A stretch of DNA of 64,000 nt, taken from Streptomyces sp. LaPpAH-108 (GTDB lineage: Bacteria; Actinomycetota; Actinomycetes; Streptomycetales; Streptomycetaceae). The stretch spans positions 480,882-544,881 of the forward strand of contig NZ_KB891995.1 of assembly GCF_000373625.1 (NCBI RefSeq), in the 5' to 3' direction. Both the position numbers and the translations under genes were made by a program. The notes beneath the pieces were generated by a model. It was not told the DNA's origin, ran no database searches, and saw only the letters and a program-made list of their open reading frames with translations. Of the stretch, positions 33,453 to 42,210 are shown piece after piece (position 1 is the stretch's first letter; each line of letters begins with the position of its first letter).

Positions 33453-34841
33453 TCAGCCCGCCATGTGGGCGTCGGTCGTGTTCAGGGCCGTGTCCAGGGC
33501 GGACAGGCCCTCCTTGAGGTCTTCCTCGGTGATGTTGAGGGGCGGGACGATGTGGGTGCGGTTCATGTTCACGAAGGGCCACAGGCCGTGCTTCTTGGCG
33601 GCGGCGGTGAAGGCGAGCATGGGGGCGTTGGAGCTGCCGGAGGCGTTGTAGGGGACCAGGGGTTCGTGGGTCTCGGTGTCGCGGATCAGGTCCAGGGCCC
33701 AGAACATGCCCGTGCCGCGCACCTCGCCGACGCTCGGGTGCCGCTCGGCCAGCTCGGCCAGGGCGGGGCCCAGGACCGTCTCGCCGAGGCGCTTGGCGTT
33801 CTCGACGATTCCCTCCTCCCGCATCACGTTGATCGTGGCGACGGCCGCCGCGCAGGCCAGCGGGTGGCCTGAGTAGGTCAGGCCGCCGGGGTAGGGGCGC
33901 GTGGCGAAGGTGTCCGCGATCTCCGGGGAGATGGCCACGCCGCCGAGCGGCACGTACCCCGAGTTCACGCCCTTGGCGAAGGTCATCAGGTCCGGGACGA
34001 CGCCGAAGAGGTCCGCCGCGAACCACTCGCCGGTACGGCCGAACCCCGCCATCACCTCGTCCAGGACGAACACGATGCCGTGGCGGTCGCAGATCTCGCG
34101 GACCCCGGCGAGATACCCCGGCGGCGGCACCATGATCCCCGCCGTGCCCGGGATCGTCTCCAGGATCACCGCCGCGATCGTGCCGGGCCCCTCGAAGGTG
34201 ATCGTCGTCTCCAGGTGCTCAAGGGCCCGCGCGCACTCCTCCTCCTCGGTCCGCGCGTAGAACCGCGAGCGGTAGAGGAACGGCGCCCAGAAGTGGACGA
34301 CACCCGCCGTGCCGCTGTCGGAGGGCCAGCGGCGGGGGTCGCCGGTGAGGTTGACCGCCTGCTGGGTGCCGCCGTGGTACGAGCGGTACGCCGAGAGCAC
34401 CTTCGGACGCCCGGTGTGCAGCCGGGCCATGCGGATCGCGTGCTCGACCGCGTCGGCGCCCGCGTTGGTGAAGAAGATCTTGTCCAGGTCGCCGGGGGTG
34501 CGCTCCGCGATCAGCCGGGCCGCCTCCGAGCGGGCCTCGACGGCGAACGCGGGCGCGAACGTCGTCATCTTCGCCGCCTGCTCCTGGATCGCGGCGACGA
34601 CCTTCGGGTGCTGGTAGCCGATGTTGGTGAAGACCAGCCCGCTGGTGAAGTCCAGATAGCGCTTGCCCTCGTAGTCCCAGAAGTACGAGCCCTCCGCGCC
34701 CGCCACGGCGAGCGGATCGATCGCGGCCTGCGCGGACCAGGAGTGGAAGACGTGGGCGCGGTCGGCGGCCTTCACGGCGCGGCCGAGAGCGGGGTCGGGG
34801 GTCGCGTACGGCTGTGGCTGTGCCTGCGGCTGTGACGTCAT
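33453..34841 (-). CDS. Class III pyridoxal-phosphate aminotransferase
   Basis: A 462-residue enzyme. The PLP-binding block FVLDEVMAGFGRTGEWFAADLFGVVPDLMTFAKGVNSGYVPLGG contains the catalytic Lys (FAKG). The N-terminal WDYEGKRYLDFTSGLVFTNIGYQHP and FFTNAGADAVEHAIRMAR blocks are typical of omega-amino-acid:pyruvate or taurine-type transaminases. It transfers an amino group from an omega-amine or amino acid to a keto acid. The start is ATG 34841, and the first 15 residues are a Gln/Pro-rich tail. It is monocistronic; the exact substrate is not decided. Confidence 0.93.
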   Translation of the reverse strand: MTSQPQAQPQPYATPDPALGRAVKAADRAHVFHSWSAQAAIDPLAVAGAEGSYFWDYEGKRYLDFTSGLVFTNIGYQHPKVVAAIQEQAAKMTTFAPAFAVEARSEAARLIAERTPGDLDKIFFTNAGADAVEHAIRMARLHTGRPKVLSAYRSYHGGTQQAVNLTGDPRRWPSDSGTAGVVHFWAPFLYRSRFYARTEEEECARALEHLETTITFEGPGTIAAVILETIPGTAGIMVPPPGYLAGVREICDRHGIVFVLDEVMAGFGRTGEWFAADLFGVVPDLMTFAKGVNSGYVPLGGVAISPEIADTFATRPYPGGLTYSGHPLACAAAVATINVMREEGIVENAKRLGETVLGPALAELAERHPSVGEVRGTGMFWALDLIRDTETHEPLVPYNASGSSNAPMLAFTAAAKKHGLWPFVNMNRTHIVPPLNITEEDLKEGLSALDTALNTTDAHMAG

Positions 34842-35035
34842 GCCCGGGAGGGTATGCGGCGCGAGGTGGCGCGCGACATCGGCGCCCTGCCTGCCGGGTG
34901 GCCCCACCGCGCGACAGACTGTCGGTTTCCCGCCCGTCCCCGCGACCACGCCCCTGGCCCGGCCCGCCCCACTATTCTCGGAACCCGCGCACGTCCGGGT
35001 GATCCCCCGGGTGCGCCTGGGCTGCGCGTACGGGG

Positions 35036-35638
35036 GTGCGCGCCTTGGGGGAGGGCGGGGCTGTCGTGGACCGTTGGGGGCCGGAGGAAGTCGAGCACGG
35101 GGCGGTGGGCGACGGCGACCACTGGCCGACCGCCACCGGTGGCGGCCAGGGCCCCTACGGCCACCCCCAGGCCCACTCCTACGGCCCACCGACCCCACCC
35201 GCTCCCCGCCGGGGCCGGGGATCCACCGTCCTCCTCGTCGTCGTGGCCCTGGTCGTCGCCCTCGGCGCGGGCGGCTCCGTCTACGCCCTGCTCCAAGAAA
35301 ACAGACCCACCGCCACCCCACCGGTCGACACCAACCCGGAGGACTCCGTCCCCACCGCCTACGTCGGCACCTGGCTGTCCGACGGCCACCGCCTGACCCT
35401 CACCCGGGGCCGCCCCGGCGACCTCGTCCTCACCCTGGTCACCGACACCCCGGCCCGCCCCTGCGTCGCCACGGCCCGCCTCGCCGCCGTCACCCCCACC
35501 GCCCTCCACTTCACCGCCCCCACCCCGCACCTCCCGACCTGCACGGCCACCCCCCTGACCACCCTGACCCTGCTCCCCGACGGCCGGGTGAGCGGCGGGG
35601 GGCTGATGTTCAGACGAGCCGCTTCTCCAGCAGGGTGA
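35036..35638 (+). CDS. Membrane-anchored protein, Pro-rich N-terminus, unknown function
   Basis: A 200-residue protein with a cytosolic Pro/Gly/His-rich N-terminus (~60 residues), one membrane segment (STVLLVVVALVVALGAGGSVYALL) and an extracellular beta-rich domain (YVGTWLSDGHRLTLTRGRPGDLVLTL). This layout is common for streptomycete lipocalin-like or kinase-accessory membrane proteins. GTG 35036 is used; GTG 35066 is possible. Its 3' end overlaps the convergent phosphatase gene by 29 bases. The family is not recognised. Confidence 0.65.
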   Translation: MRALGEGGAVVDRWGPEEVEHGAVGDGDHWPTATGGGQGPYGHPQAHSYGPPTPPAPRRGRGSTVLLVVVALVVALGAGGSVYALLQENRPTATPPVDTNPEDSVPTAYVGTWLSDGHRLTLTRGRPGDLVLTLVTDTPARPCVATARLAAVTPTALHFTAPTPHLPTCTATPLTTLTLLPDGRVSGGGLMFRRAASPAG

Positions 35639-36842
35639 CCGCGTAGGGGCTGCCCAGGCCGCCGTCCTTGGCGGACTGCTCGCCCACGACCGCGTAACCG
35701 GCCGCCTCGTAGTACCGCCGCAGCCGGGCGTTGTCCGCCAGGCAGTCCAGACGGCACCGGGTCCGGCCCGACGCGGCGATACGGCGCTCCGCCTCGGCCA
35801 GCAGCAGGCGCCCGGTGCCCGGGGGCGCGGTGCGGCGGTCGGTCATCAGGCGGTGCACATAACCGGCGACCGGCGGCTGCGGACCCCAGGCCGCCGGGTC
35901 GTCCCACCACAGCTCCCAGGCCCCCGCGACCGGCCCGCCGGGCCCGAGGGAGGCGATCCAGACCTCGCCGTCCGCGAGCCGGGCCCGGAAGTGGTCCTCG
36001 CCCAGCTGGCCCGGCTTCCACTGGTCGATCCCCCGGCCCGCCTGCCAGCGGGCGGCGTCGTCCCGCAGCCGTACCAGCGTGGGCAGGTCCCGCTCGTCCG
36101 CGCGCCGGAAGTCCAGGCCGGTCAGGAGGGCGCGGCGCAGCGCGGCCACGAGGTCGTCGTCCACACCGAGCAGATCGCGGGCGTACTCCCGGACCGAGCC
36201 GTACTTCGCGGTCAGCGCGTCGAGGAACAGGCGCATGACCTCCGCCGGTGCCCGGTTGTGGCCCGGCCAGGTCGCCACCTGGCCCGGGTGCTCGGCCCGC
36301 CAGTCGGCGACCAGGCGCTCGGTGGCGTGCTCGGTGAGCGTGAAGTCCGCGACGATCTCCGGCTCCGCCACGCCCAGCAGGGCCAGGACGAGGGCGGCCA
36401 GCAGCCCGGTGCGGTCCTTGCCGGACGCGCAGTGGAACACCACGGGCCCGTCGGCGGACGCGATCACCTCCAGGGCCCGGCGCAGCTCGGCGGTCCCGTC
36501 GTGGGCCACCTCCAGATACTTCCCGGCGAGGAACGGCCCCGGCTCCACCTCCGGACCCTGCCCCGGCTGGTCGTAGGGACGGTGCTCGACGCTGAGGTTG
36601 AGGTACGTGAGCGAGGCGTGCTCGGGGACACGGCCCCGGGCCTCGATCTCCCACGGATGGCGCAGGTCGATGACCGTACGGACGCCCAGCGCGAGGAACC
36701 GCTCCCAGTCCGCGCCGCCGAGCTTGCCCAGCGAGTCGGAGCGGAACAGCCGCCCCCAGCGCACCACTTGGCCCTTCCCGGCCGAATAACCGCCCAGGTC
36801 ACGGAAGTTGTGCAGTCGCTCGAAACCTATGTGTCTGTCCAC
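35610..36842 (-). CDS. Fusion of a tyrosine phosphatase and a GNAT acetyltransferase
   Basis: A 410-residue two-domain protein. Residues 1-235 are a PTP-like phosphatase of the lipid-phosphatase-like (LP-PTP) type: NFRDLGGYS at the N-terminus and the P-loop HCASGKDRTG at 137-146 with Cys138 and Arg144. Residues ~240-410 are a GNAT domain (LDFRRADERDLPTLVRLRDDAARW, ending LADNARLRRYYEAAGYAVVGE). Such enzymes normally exist separately, and the physical link suggests a common substrate or regulation; that is inference. It starts at GTG 36842. The terminator at 36900 lies upstream and isolates it. Confidence 0.88.
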   Translation of the reverse strand: MDRHIGFERLHNFRDLGGYSAGKGQVVRWGRLFRSDSLGKLGGADWERFLALGVRTVIDLRHPWEIEARGRVPEHASLTYLNLSVEHRPYDQPGQGPEVEPGPFLAGKYLEVAHDGTAELRRALEVIASADGPVVFHCASGKDRTGLLAALVLALLGVAEPEIVADFTLTEHATERLVADWRAEHPGQVATWPGHNRAPAEVMRLFLDALTAKYGSVREYARDLLGVDDDLVAALRRALLTGLDFRRADERDLPTLVRLRDDAARWQAGRGIDQWKPGQLGEDHFRARLADGEVWIASLGPGGPVAGAWELWWDDPAAWGPQPPVAGYVHRLMTDRRTAPPGTGRLLLAEAERRIAASGRTRCRLDCLADNARLRRYYEAAGYAVVGEQSAKDGGLGSPYAVTLLEKRLV

Positions 36843-36899
36843 GAGCGGGCACTCTACGGTCGCGACGTCCCCCGTCCGCTCCGGCGCGCCCCCGCATGA

Positions 36900-36935
36900 C
36901 CGAGGTCCGGCCCCTGGTGCGGGACCGGACCTCGG
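36900..36935 (-). terminator. Stem-loop between surface-protein remnant and phosphatase gene
   Basis: CCGAGGTCCGG (36900-36910) and CCGGACCTCGG (36925-36935) form an 11-pair perfect stem, 20 bases past the 3' end of the surface-protein gene. It is a probable terminator without a T run, common in high-GC genomes. Confidence 0.75.
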
Positions 36936-36954
36936 GTTCAGGCAGTGGTGGGGA

Positions 36955-38094
36955 TCAGGCGGCCCGGTGGGTGGCCTTGGTGAGGCGGCCGTAGGGGTCC
37001 GGGGTGGGCGTGGGGGTGGGGGGCGGGCACGGGATGTCCGTGTTGGTCACCGTGCAGGTGGCGTGGGTGCCTGGGGGGAGGGTGACCGTGTTGGCGGTGA
37101 CCGGGAGGGGGCCGTCGGCGGCGGTGCAGGACCAGGGGGAGGAGGTGTAGCCCTCGGGGCCGGTGGATTCGGTCAGGCGGTAGGTGCCCGCTGTCACCGT
37201 TCCCGTGGCGCCGCCGGGGCCGGTGAGGCGGTCGGGGCCGGTGGCGGTCAGGGTCCAGTCGGTGGGGATGGCGGTGCCGCCGTGGGTGTTGACGACCTTC
37301 TTCTCCAGGGTCAAACGGGCTTTGCAGGTCACGGTGTTGGTGACGGTGAGCCGGTTGTGCTCGGCCGTCAGCGTGGTCCGGTACGGCAGCGGGGCGGCGG
37401 CCGGGGGAGCCGTCCACCTCGGTGACCCGGCTCCGGGTCAGCTCGCAGTCGTCGGGCAGGGTGACGTCCTCGCTCACGGTGGCTTCCTCACCCCGGTCGT
37501 AGCCGGTGCGGGGGGTGCCCCAGGGCTTGCGGGGTGGCAGTGGTCCCGTCCGGGCCGGTCAGGCTCAGCGCGGCCTCGTACCCGTCGGGCTGGTCACCCT
37601 TGGCGTACGACGTGCCGTCGATGCTCCCGTGCTTGTCCACGGTGAGGTCGGCGGACTCCGCCGGAGTGGCATCGGGCCGGTTGTAGACGACGCAGGAGAC
37701 ACCGCCCTGGCGCTGGAGGTCCACCGTGAACCCGGTCGGCCCGGAGTTGGTCACCGGCACGGACGTGCCGTCGTCCAGGTTGGTGCAGACGGCGTTGGCC
37801 CCGCCGCGCTCCGGTCACCGCCGGTGCGGACCGTCACCACCGAGGTCGTCGCCGTCGGGGCGGGGACCTCGGCCCGGGCCGCGGGGGCCGCCGGAGCGGC
37901 GAAGGCGGCCGGAGCCGGGAGGCTCGCCGCGCCCCCCCCGCGCCGAGCACGGCTGTCAGTACGCCCACCGTCCGCAGGACTGAGGCGGTCAGTCGCGGGT
38001 TCGCCCGTCCACTTGGGCCCGCGACGCGGGAACGCCCGACCCGCTCCAGCGCCTCCCCCTCGGGCCCGGCGCCGATTCGCCTGTCCGAGGGCAC
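36955..38094 (-). pseudogene. Secreted surface protein with prealbumin-like/SpaA repeats, several frameshifts
   Basis: Piecing frames together gives a signal peptide (RLTASVLRTVGVLTAVLGAG), an N-terminal domain (SGPTGFTVDLQRQGGVSCVVYNR), a middle part (DVTLPDDCELTRSRVTEVDG) and a C-terminal prealbumin-like domain (TYRLTESTGPEGYTSSPW ... ATCTVTNTDIPCP) followed by a Pro/Thr tail. At least four frame changes are needed: in a run of eight C (37932-37939; nine expected), near 37800-37815, near 37520 and near 37405. No sortase signal is seen at the end. It is either a decayed adhesin-like gene or a badly sequenced one. Confidence 0.7.
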
Positions 38095-38113
38095 GCCGCG
38101 AAAGGCGGGGCGA

Positions 38114-38884
38114 TCACCTCGGCTCCGGGGGCCGCTGGCGCGGCATGTTCGGGCGGGGGGCCGGGTGGGCGTGCAGCGGGCGGGGCGCGGGGACCGAGGG
38201 GTCGGGGCGCGGGAGCCGGGGTGTGGTGTGCGGGGTCAGCGGGGAGGGGGCCGCCCGGAACTCGGACATCCAGTCGGAGGTCTCGGCCCGGACCAGGTCC
38301 GTCACGTCCTCGCAGAAGCGGCGCAGGACGCCCAGACAGCGGTCGGCGGCCTCGCCCGCGGTGCCCTCCGCCGGGCCCAGGACCTCCCGCACGCACTCCG
38401 AGGCCCACTCGAACTGGAGGGTCTTCAGGCGCCGTTCGACCGCCTGCGCCGTGGCGATGTCACGCATCCAGCCCGAGGTGACACCGAAGTAGCGGTCCAG
38501 GCCGGTGCAGGCGAGGGCCAGCACGAACGCCACGTACCCCCAGGGCGCCAGGCCCGGGACCGCGCGCGTCAGATCCAGGAGCGGCAGCACACCGCCCGTC
38601 GCCACCCCCACCGTCGTCCCCAGCCGCAGCAGACGGGCCGTGCGGCGGCGCCACAGCCGGTCGCGGAGATACCACGCCGCCGTGCGCAGCGCGCCGTCCT
38701 CCACCCAGCGGTACAGCTCGTCCAGCCGCTCCGCCGGTTCCCCCCAGTCGCCCAGCGGGAACGCCCGGCCCGTCAGGTCGCCCGCCCCGGTCGTGCCCCC
38801 GCCCCACCCGTCCTGCGGCGGACCCTCGGGCTGCATCTCCGCCTGACCCACCCGGCACTCCCTACTGAAACCGACCCACTCCAT
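38114..38884 (-). CDS. SLATT-domain protein (two-TM effector-like)
   Basis: A 256-residue protein. After a ~50-residue head comes the SLATT core: RLDELYRWVEDGALRTAAWYLRDRLWRRR, two membrane segments (LLRLGTTVGVATGGVLPLLDL and APWGYVAFVLALACTGLDRYFG), then the helical tail GWMRDIATAQAVERRLKTLQFEWA. SLATT proteins were proposed as pore-forming effectors in nucleotide-signalled defence systems, but in Streptomyces a stand-alone copy beside YbaB-recR is conserved, as I recall, so a housekeeping role is possible. Start ATG 38884; Pro-rich tail. It is divergent from YbaB. Confidence 0.82.
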   Translation of the reverse strand: MEWVGFSRECRVGQAEMQPEGPPQDGWGGGTTGAGDLTGRAFPLGDWGEPAERLDELYRWVEDGALRTAAWYLRDRLWRRRTARLLRLGTTVGVATGGVLPLLDLTRAVPGLAPWGYVAFVLALACTGLDRYFGVTSGWMRDIATAQAVERRLKTLQFEWASECVREVLGPAEGTAGEAADRCLGVLRRFCEDVTDLVRAETSDWMSEFRAAPSPLTPHTTPRLPRPDPSVPAPRPLHAHPAPRPNMPRQRPPEPR

Positions 38885-39084
38885 GACGCGCGCGCCACCC
38901 TTCCTACCGCCCAATGGGTGGCCAAGTGGTGGCTTTCCCGGGCAATCCGCCCGTAAGAGGGTCTTGATCAGGTATAGGGCCGGGGTCCTTCTCACCCGAA
39001 AGAGTGGCGGGGCGAGGGCCGCCCGGAGCACGTAGGCTCGTGCCAGAGCGGCGTACGCGACGCCGGTACGGACAGGAGCTGATC

Positions 39085-39426
39085 GTGATTCCCGGTGGTG
39101 GCCAGCCCAACATGCAGCAGTTGCTCCAGCAGGCGCAGAAGATGCAGCAGGATCTCCAGCGGGCCCAGGAGGAACTGGCGGCCACGGAGGTCGACGGCCA
39201 GGCGGGCGGCGGTCTCGTCCGGGCCACCGTGACCGGCTCCGGCGAGCTGCGCGGCCTCAAGATCGACCCGAAGGCGGTCGACCCCGAGGACACCGACACC
39301 CTCGCCGACCTGATCGTCGCGGCCGTGCAGGCGGCCAACGAGAACGCGCAGACCCTCCAGCAGCAGAAGCTCGGCCCGCTGGCCCAGGGGCTCGGCGGCG
39401 GTGGCATCCCCGGTCTGCCGTTCTGA
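39085..39426 (+). CDS. YbaB/EbfC nucleoid-associated protein
   Basis: A 113-residue DNA-binding protein. It has a Gln-rich coiled helix (NMQQLLQQAQKMQQDLQRAQEEL) and the family core VRATVTGSGELRGLKIDPKAVDPED, then DLIVAAVQAANE. It binds DNA as a dimer and is nearly always next to recR. GTG 39085 with AGGAGCT upstream is preferred over the longer frame. It lies 51 bases before recR in the same operon. Confidence 0.95.
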   Translation: MIPGGGQPNMQQLLQQAQKMQQDLQRAQEELAATEVDGQAGGGLVRATVTGSGELRGLKIDPKAVDPEDTDTLADLIVAAVQAANENAQTLQQQKLGPLAQGLGGGGIPGLPF

Positions 39427-39477
39427 CGCCGGGGCAACTACCGTACGTACCGAAAGGTCTCCAGGAAAGGCAGTCCG

Positions 39478-40077
39478 TTGTACGAAGGCGTGGTCCAGGA
39501 CCTCATCGACGAGCTGGGGCGACTGCCCGGCGTCGGTCCCAAGAGCGCGCAGCGGATCGCCTTCCATGTGCTCCAGGCCGAGCCGACGGACGTCAAACGG
39601 CTCGCCCAGGCACTCCTGGAGGTCAAGGCCAAGGTCCGGTTCTGCGCGGCCTGCGGCAACGTGGCACAGGAAGAGCTGTGCGGCATCTGCCGCGACCCGC
39701 GCCGTGACCCGTCGGTCATCTGCGTGGTCGAGGAGCCCAAGGACGTGGTCGCCATCGAGCGCACCCGTGAGTTCCGGGGCACGTACCACGTCCTCGGCGG
39801 CGCGATCAGCCCCATCGAGGGCGTCGGCCCGGACGACCTGCGCATCAGGGAACTCCTGGCCCGGCTCGCGGACGGCACCGTCACCGAGCTGATCCTCGCC
39901 ACCGACCCCAATCTCGAAGGCGAGGCCACGGCGACGTACCTCGCCCGCATGATCAAGCCCATGGGTCTGAAGGTCACCCGCCTGGCCAGCGGCCTCCCGG
40001 TCGGCGGAGACCTGGAATACGCGGACGAGGTGACCCTCGGCCGCGCCTTCGAGGGGAGACGACTCCTAGATGTCTGA
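39478..40077 (+). CDS. recR: Recombination mediator protein RecR
   Basis: A 199-residue protein acting in RecFOR-type loading of RecA at gaps. It has an N-terminal HhH (LGRLPGVGPKSAQRIAFHVL), a four-Cys zinc site (FCAACGNVAQEELCGIC) and a Toprim domain (SVICVVEEPKDVVAIERT ... ILATDPNLEGEATATYL). The start is TTG 39478 with AGGAAAGG upstream, giving MYEGVVQDLIDELG, the usual N-terminus. It overlaps the DUF5063 gene by 8 bases. Confidence 0.98.
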   Translation: MYEGVVQDLIDELGRLPGVGPKSAQRIAFHVLQAEPTDVKRLAQALLEVKAKVRFCAACGNVAQEELCGICRDPRRDPSVICVVEEPKDVVAIERTREFRGTYHVLGGAISPIEGVGPDDLRIRELLARLADGTVTELILATDPNLEGEATATYLARMIKPMGLKVTRLASGLPVGGDLEYADEVTLGRAFEGRRLLDV

Positions 40078-40732
40078 CGCCACGCTGCACGCCACGACGC
40101 AGAACCCGGACGACTTCGCGGTCCAGGTCGCCGACCAGGTCGAGAGCTTCCTGGTCGCGGTCACCGAGGTGGCGAAGGGGGACGAGCCCGGCTCGACGGT
40201 CCCCTTCCTGCTCCTGGAGGTCTCCCAGCTGCTCCTGGCGGGCGGCCGGCTCGGCGCGCACGAGGACTTCGTGCCCGACGAGCGCTACGAGCCCGACCTC
40301 GGCCCCGAGCCGGACGTCGACGAGCTGCGCGAGAACCTCGCCCGGCTGCTGGAACCGGTCGACGTCTACTCCGAGGTCTTCGACCCGTACGCGCCCAGCA
40401 AGGCACCCGTGCCCGCCCGGATCTCGGACGACATCGCGGACCTCATCACCGACCTGCGCCACGGCATGGCCCACTACCGCGCGGGCCGCACCACCGAGGC
40501 CCTGTGGTGGTGGCAGTTCTCCTACTTCTCCAACTGGGGCCCCACCGCCTCCGCCGTGCTGCGCGCCCTGCAGTCCGTCCTCATCCACGTCCGCCTGGAC
40601 CAGCCCCTGGAGGAGCTGGACGGTCTCGACACCGACCAGGAACCCATGGGCGACGACCTCCTGGAACGGGAGGCGGGGCGCGTCATGGAGGAGGAGATCG
40701 GGACGCCGCTCGGTATCCGGCAGGGCGGCTGA
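40070..40732 (+). CDS. DUF5063 domain protein
   Basis: A 220-residue soluble acidic protein of DUF5063, conserved downstream of recR in actinomycetes; the function is unknown. Helical core: FAVQVADQVESFLVAVTEVAKG, FLLLEVSQLLLAGGRLGA, and near the end ALWWWQFSYFSNWGPTASAVLRALQSVLIHV with a run of conserved aromatic residues. ATG 40070 overlaps the recR stop, so the two are coupled. It is followed by ~200 bases before ask. Confidence 0.9.
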   Translation: MSDATLHATTQNPDDFAVQVADQVESFLVAVTEVAKGDEPGSTVPFLLLEVSQLLLAGGRLGAHEDFVPDERYEPDLGPEPDVDELRENLARLLEPVDVYSEVFDPYAPSKAPVPARISDDIADLITDLRHGMAHYRAGRTTEALWWWQFSYFSNWGPTASAVLRALQSVLIHVRLDQPLEELDGLDTDQEPMGDDLLEREAGRVMEEEIGTPLGIRQGG

Positions 40733-40932
40733 ACCCCGGCTGACCCCGGCTGACCTCCGGTTGATCCCCGGGGAGCCCGTGCGTTGTGACGCGGGGCACT
40801 TTCCGCGTGATGCCCGGCGGGCTGGGCAGGTTCGGATCGGGCATCCGGTGTCTCACCATGCGGGAGCACGGTGGTCGATTTCGGACGCTCGATAGACTGA
40901 GCCGACATAAACGAACCGAGCGAGGAGCGCAC

Positions 40933-42210
40933 GTGGGCCTTGTCGTGCAGAAGTACGGAGGCTCCTCCGTAGCCGATGCCGAGGGCATCAAGCGCGTCGC
41001 CAAGCGGATCGTGGAAGCGAAGAAGAACGGCAACCAGGTGGTTGTCGTCGTTTCCGCGATGGGCGACACGACGGACGAGCTGATCGATCTCGCCGAGCAG
41101 GTTTCTCCGATGCCTGCCGGACGTGAATTCGACATGCTGCTGACCGCCGGAGAGCGTATCTCCATGGCCCTGCTGGCGATGGCGATCAAAAACCTGGGCC
41201 ACGAGGCCCAGTCGTTCACCGGCAGCCAGGCAGGCGTCATCACCGACTCGGTCCACAACAAAGCCCGGATCATCGACGTCACGCCCGGCCGCATCCGCAC
41301 CGCGCTCGACGAGGGCAACATCGCGATCGTCGCCGGGTTCCAGGGCGTCAGCCAGGACAAGAAGGACATCACCACGCTGGGGCGCGGCGGGTCCGACACC
41401 ACGGCCGTGGCGCTGGCCGCCGCCCTCGACGCCGAGGTCTGCGAGATCTACACCGACGTGGACGGCGTGTTCACCGCCGACCCGCGCGTGGTGAAGAAGG
41501 CCCGGAAGATCGACTGGATCTCCTTCGAGGACATGCTGGAGCTGGCCGCGTCCGGCTCCAAGGTGCTGCTCCACCGCTGCGTGGAGTACGCCCGCCGGTA
41601 CAACATCCCGATCCACGTCCGCTCCTCCTTCAGCGGACTCAAGGGCACGTGGGTCAGCAGCGAGCCGATCGAGCAAGGGGAACAGCAGGTGGAGCAGGCC
41701 ATCATCTCCGGTGTCGCGCACGACACCTCCGAGGCCAAGATCACCGTCGTCGGCGTGCCGGACAAGCCGGGCGAGGCCGCCGCCATCTTCCGTACCATCG
41801 CGGACGCCGAGATCAACATCGACATGGTGGTGCAGAACGTGTCGGCCGCCTCCACGGGCCTGACCGACATCTCCTTCACCCTGCCGAAGACCGAGGGCCG
41901 CAAGGCCATCGACGCCCTGGAGAAGAACCGCCCCGGCATCGGCTTCGACTCCCTGCGCTACGACGACCAGATCGGCAAGATCTCCCTCGTCGGCGCCGGG
42001 ATGAAGACCAACCCGGGCGTCACCGCCGCCTTCTTCGAGGCGCTGAGCGACGCGGGCGTCAACATCGAGCTGATCTCGACCTCCGAGATCCGCATCTCGG
42101 TCGTCACCCGCGCCGACGACGTCACCGAGGCCGTGCGCGCCGTGCACACCGCCTTCGGCCTGGACTCCGACAGCGACGAGGCCGTGGTCTACGGAGGCAC
42201 GGGCCGCTGA
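40933..42210 (+). CDS. ask: Aspartate kinase (with internal start for beta subunit)
   Basis: A 425-residue aspartokinase that phosphorylates aspartate at the head of the lysine/threonine/methionine and diaminopimelate pathways. The kinase motif KYGGSSV is at residues 7-13, with GRGGSDTTAVALAAAL further on. Two ACT domains at ~265-425 give feedback control by lysine/threonine. The start is GTG 40933 with GAGGAGC upstream. It overlaps asd by one base (TGATG). An in-phase internal start at 41689 should give a separate small subunit, as in other actinobacteria. Confidence 0.97.
   Translation: MGLVVQKYGGSSVADAEGIKRVAKRIVEAKKNGNQVVVVVSAMGDTTDELIDLAEQVSPMPAGREFDMLLTAGERISMALLAMAIKNLGHEAQSFTGSQAGVITDSVHNKARIIDVTPGRIRTALDEGNIAIVAGFQGVSQDKKDITTLGRGGSDTTAVALAAALDAEVCEIYTDVDGVFTADPRVVKKARKIDWISFEDMLELAASGSKVLLHRCVEYARRYNIPIHVRSSFSGLKGTWVSSEPIEQGEQQVEQAIISGVAHDTSEAKITVVGVPDKPGEAAAIFRTIADAEINIDMVVQNVSAASTGLTDISFTLPKTEGRKAIDALEKNRPGIGFDSLRYDDQIGKISLVGAGMKTNPGVTAAFFEALSDAGVNIELISTSEIRISVVTRADDVTEAVRAVHTAFGLDSDSDEAVVYGGTGR
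41689..42210 (+). CDS. ask: Aspartate kinase beta subunit, internal start within ask
   Basis: GTG 41689 lies in the ask frame after AAGGGGA (41676-41682) at normal spacing, and would give a 173-residue protein starting VEQAIISGVAH and containing the two ACT domains. In Corynebacterium and Streptomyces, aspartokinases are known to be alpha2beta2 complexes with beta made from such a nested start. The alternative is that only the long form is made. Confidence 0.65.
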   Translation: MEQAIISGVAHDTSEAKITVVGVPDKPGEAAAIFRTIADAEINIDMVVQNVSAASTGLTDISFTLPKTEGRKAIDALEKNRPGIGFDSLRYDDQIGKISLVGAGMKTNPGVTAAFFEALSDAGVNIELISTSEIRISVVTRADDVTEAVRAVHTAFGLDSDSDEAVVYGGTGR

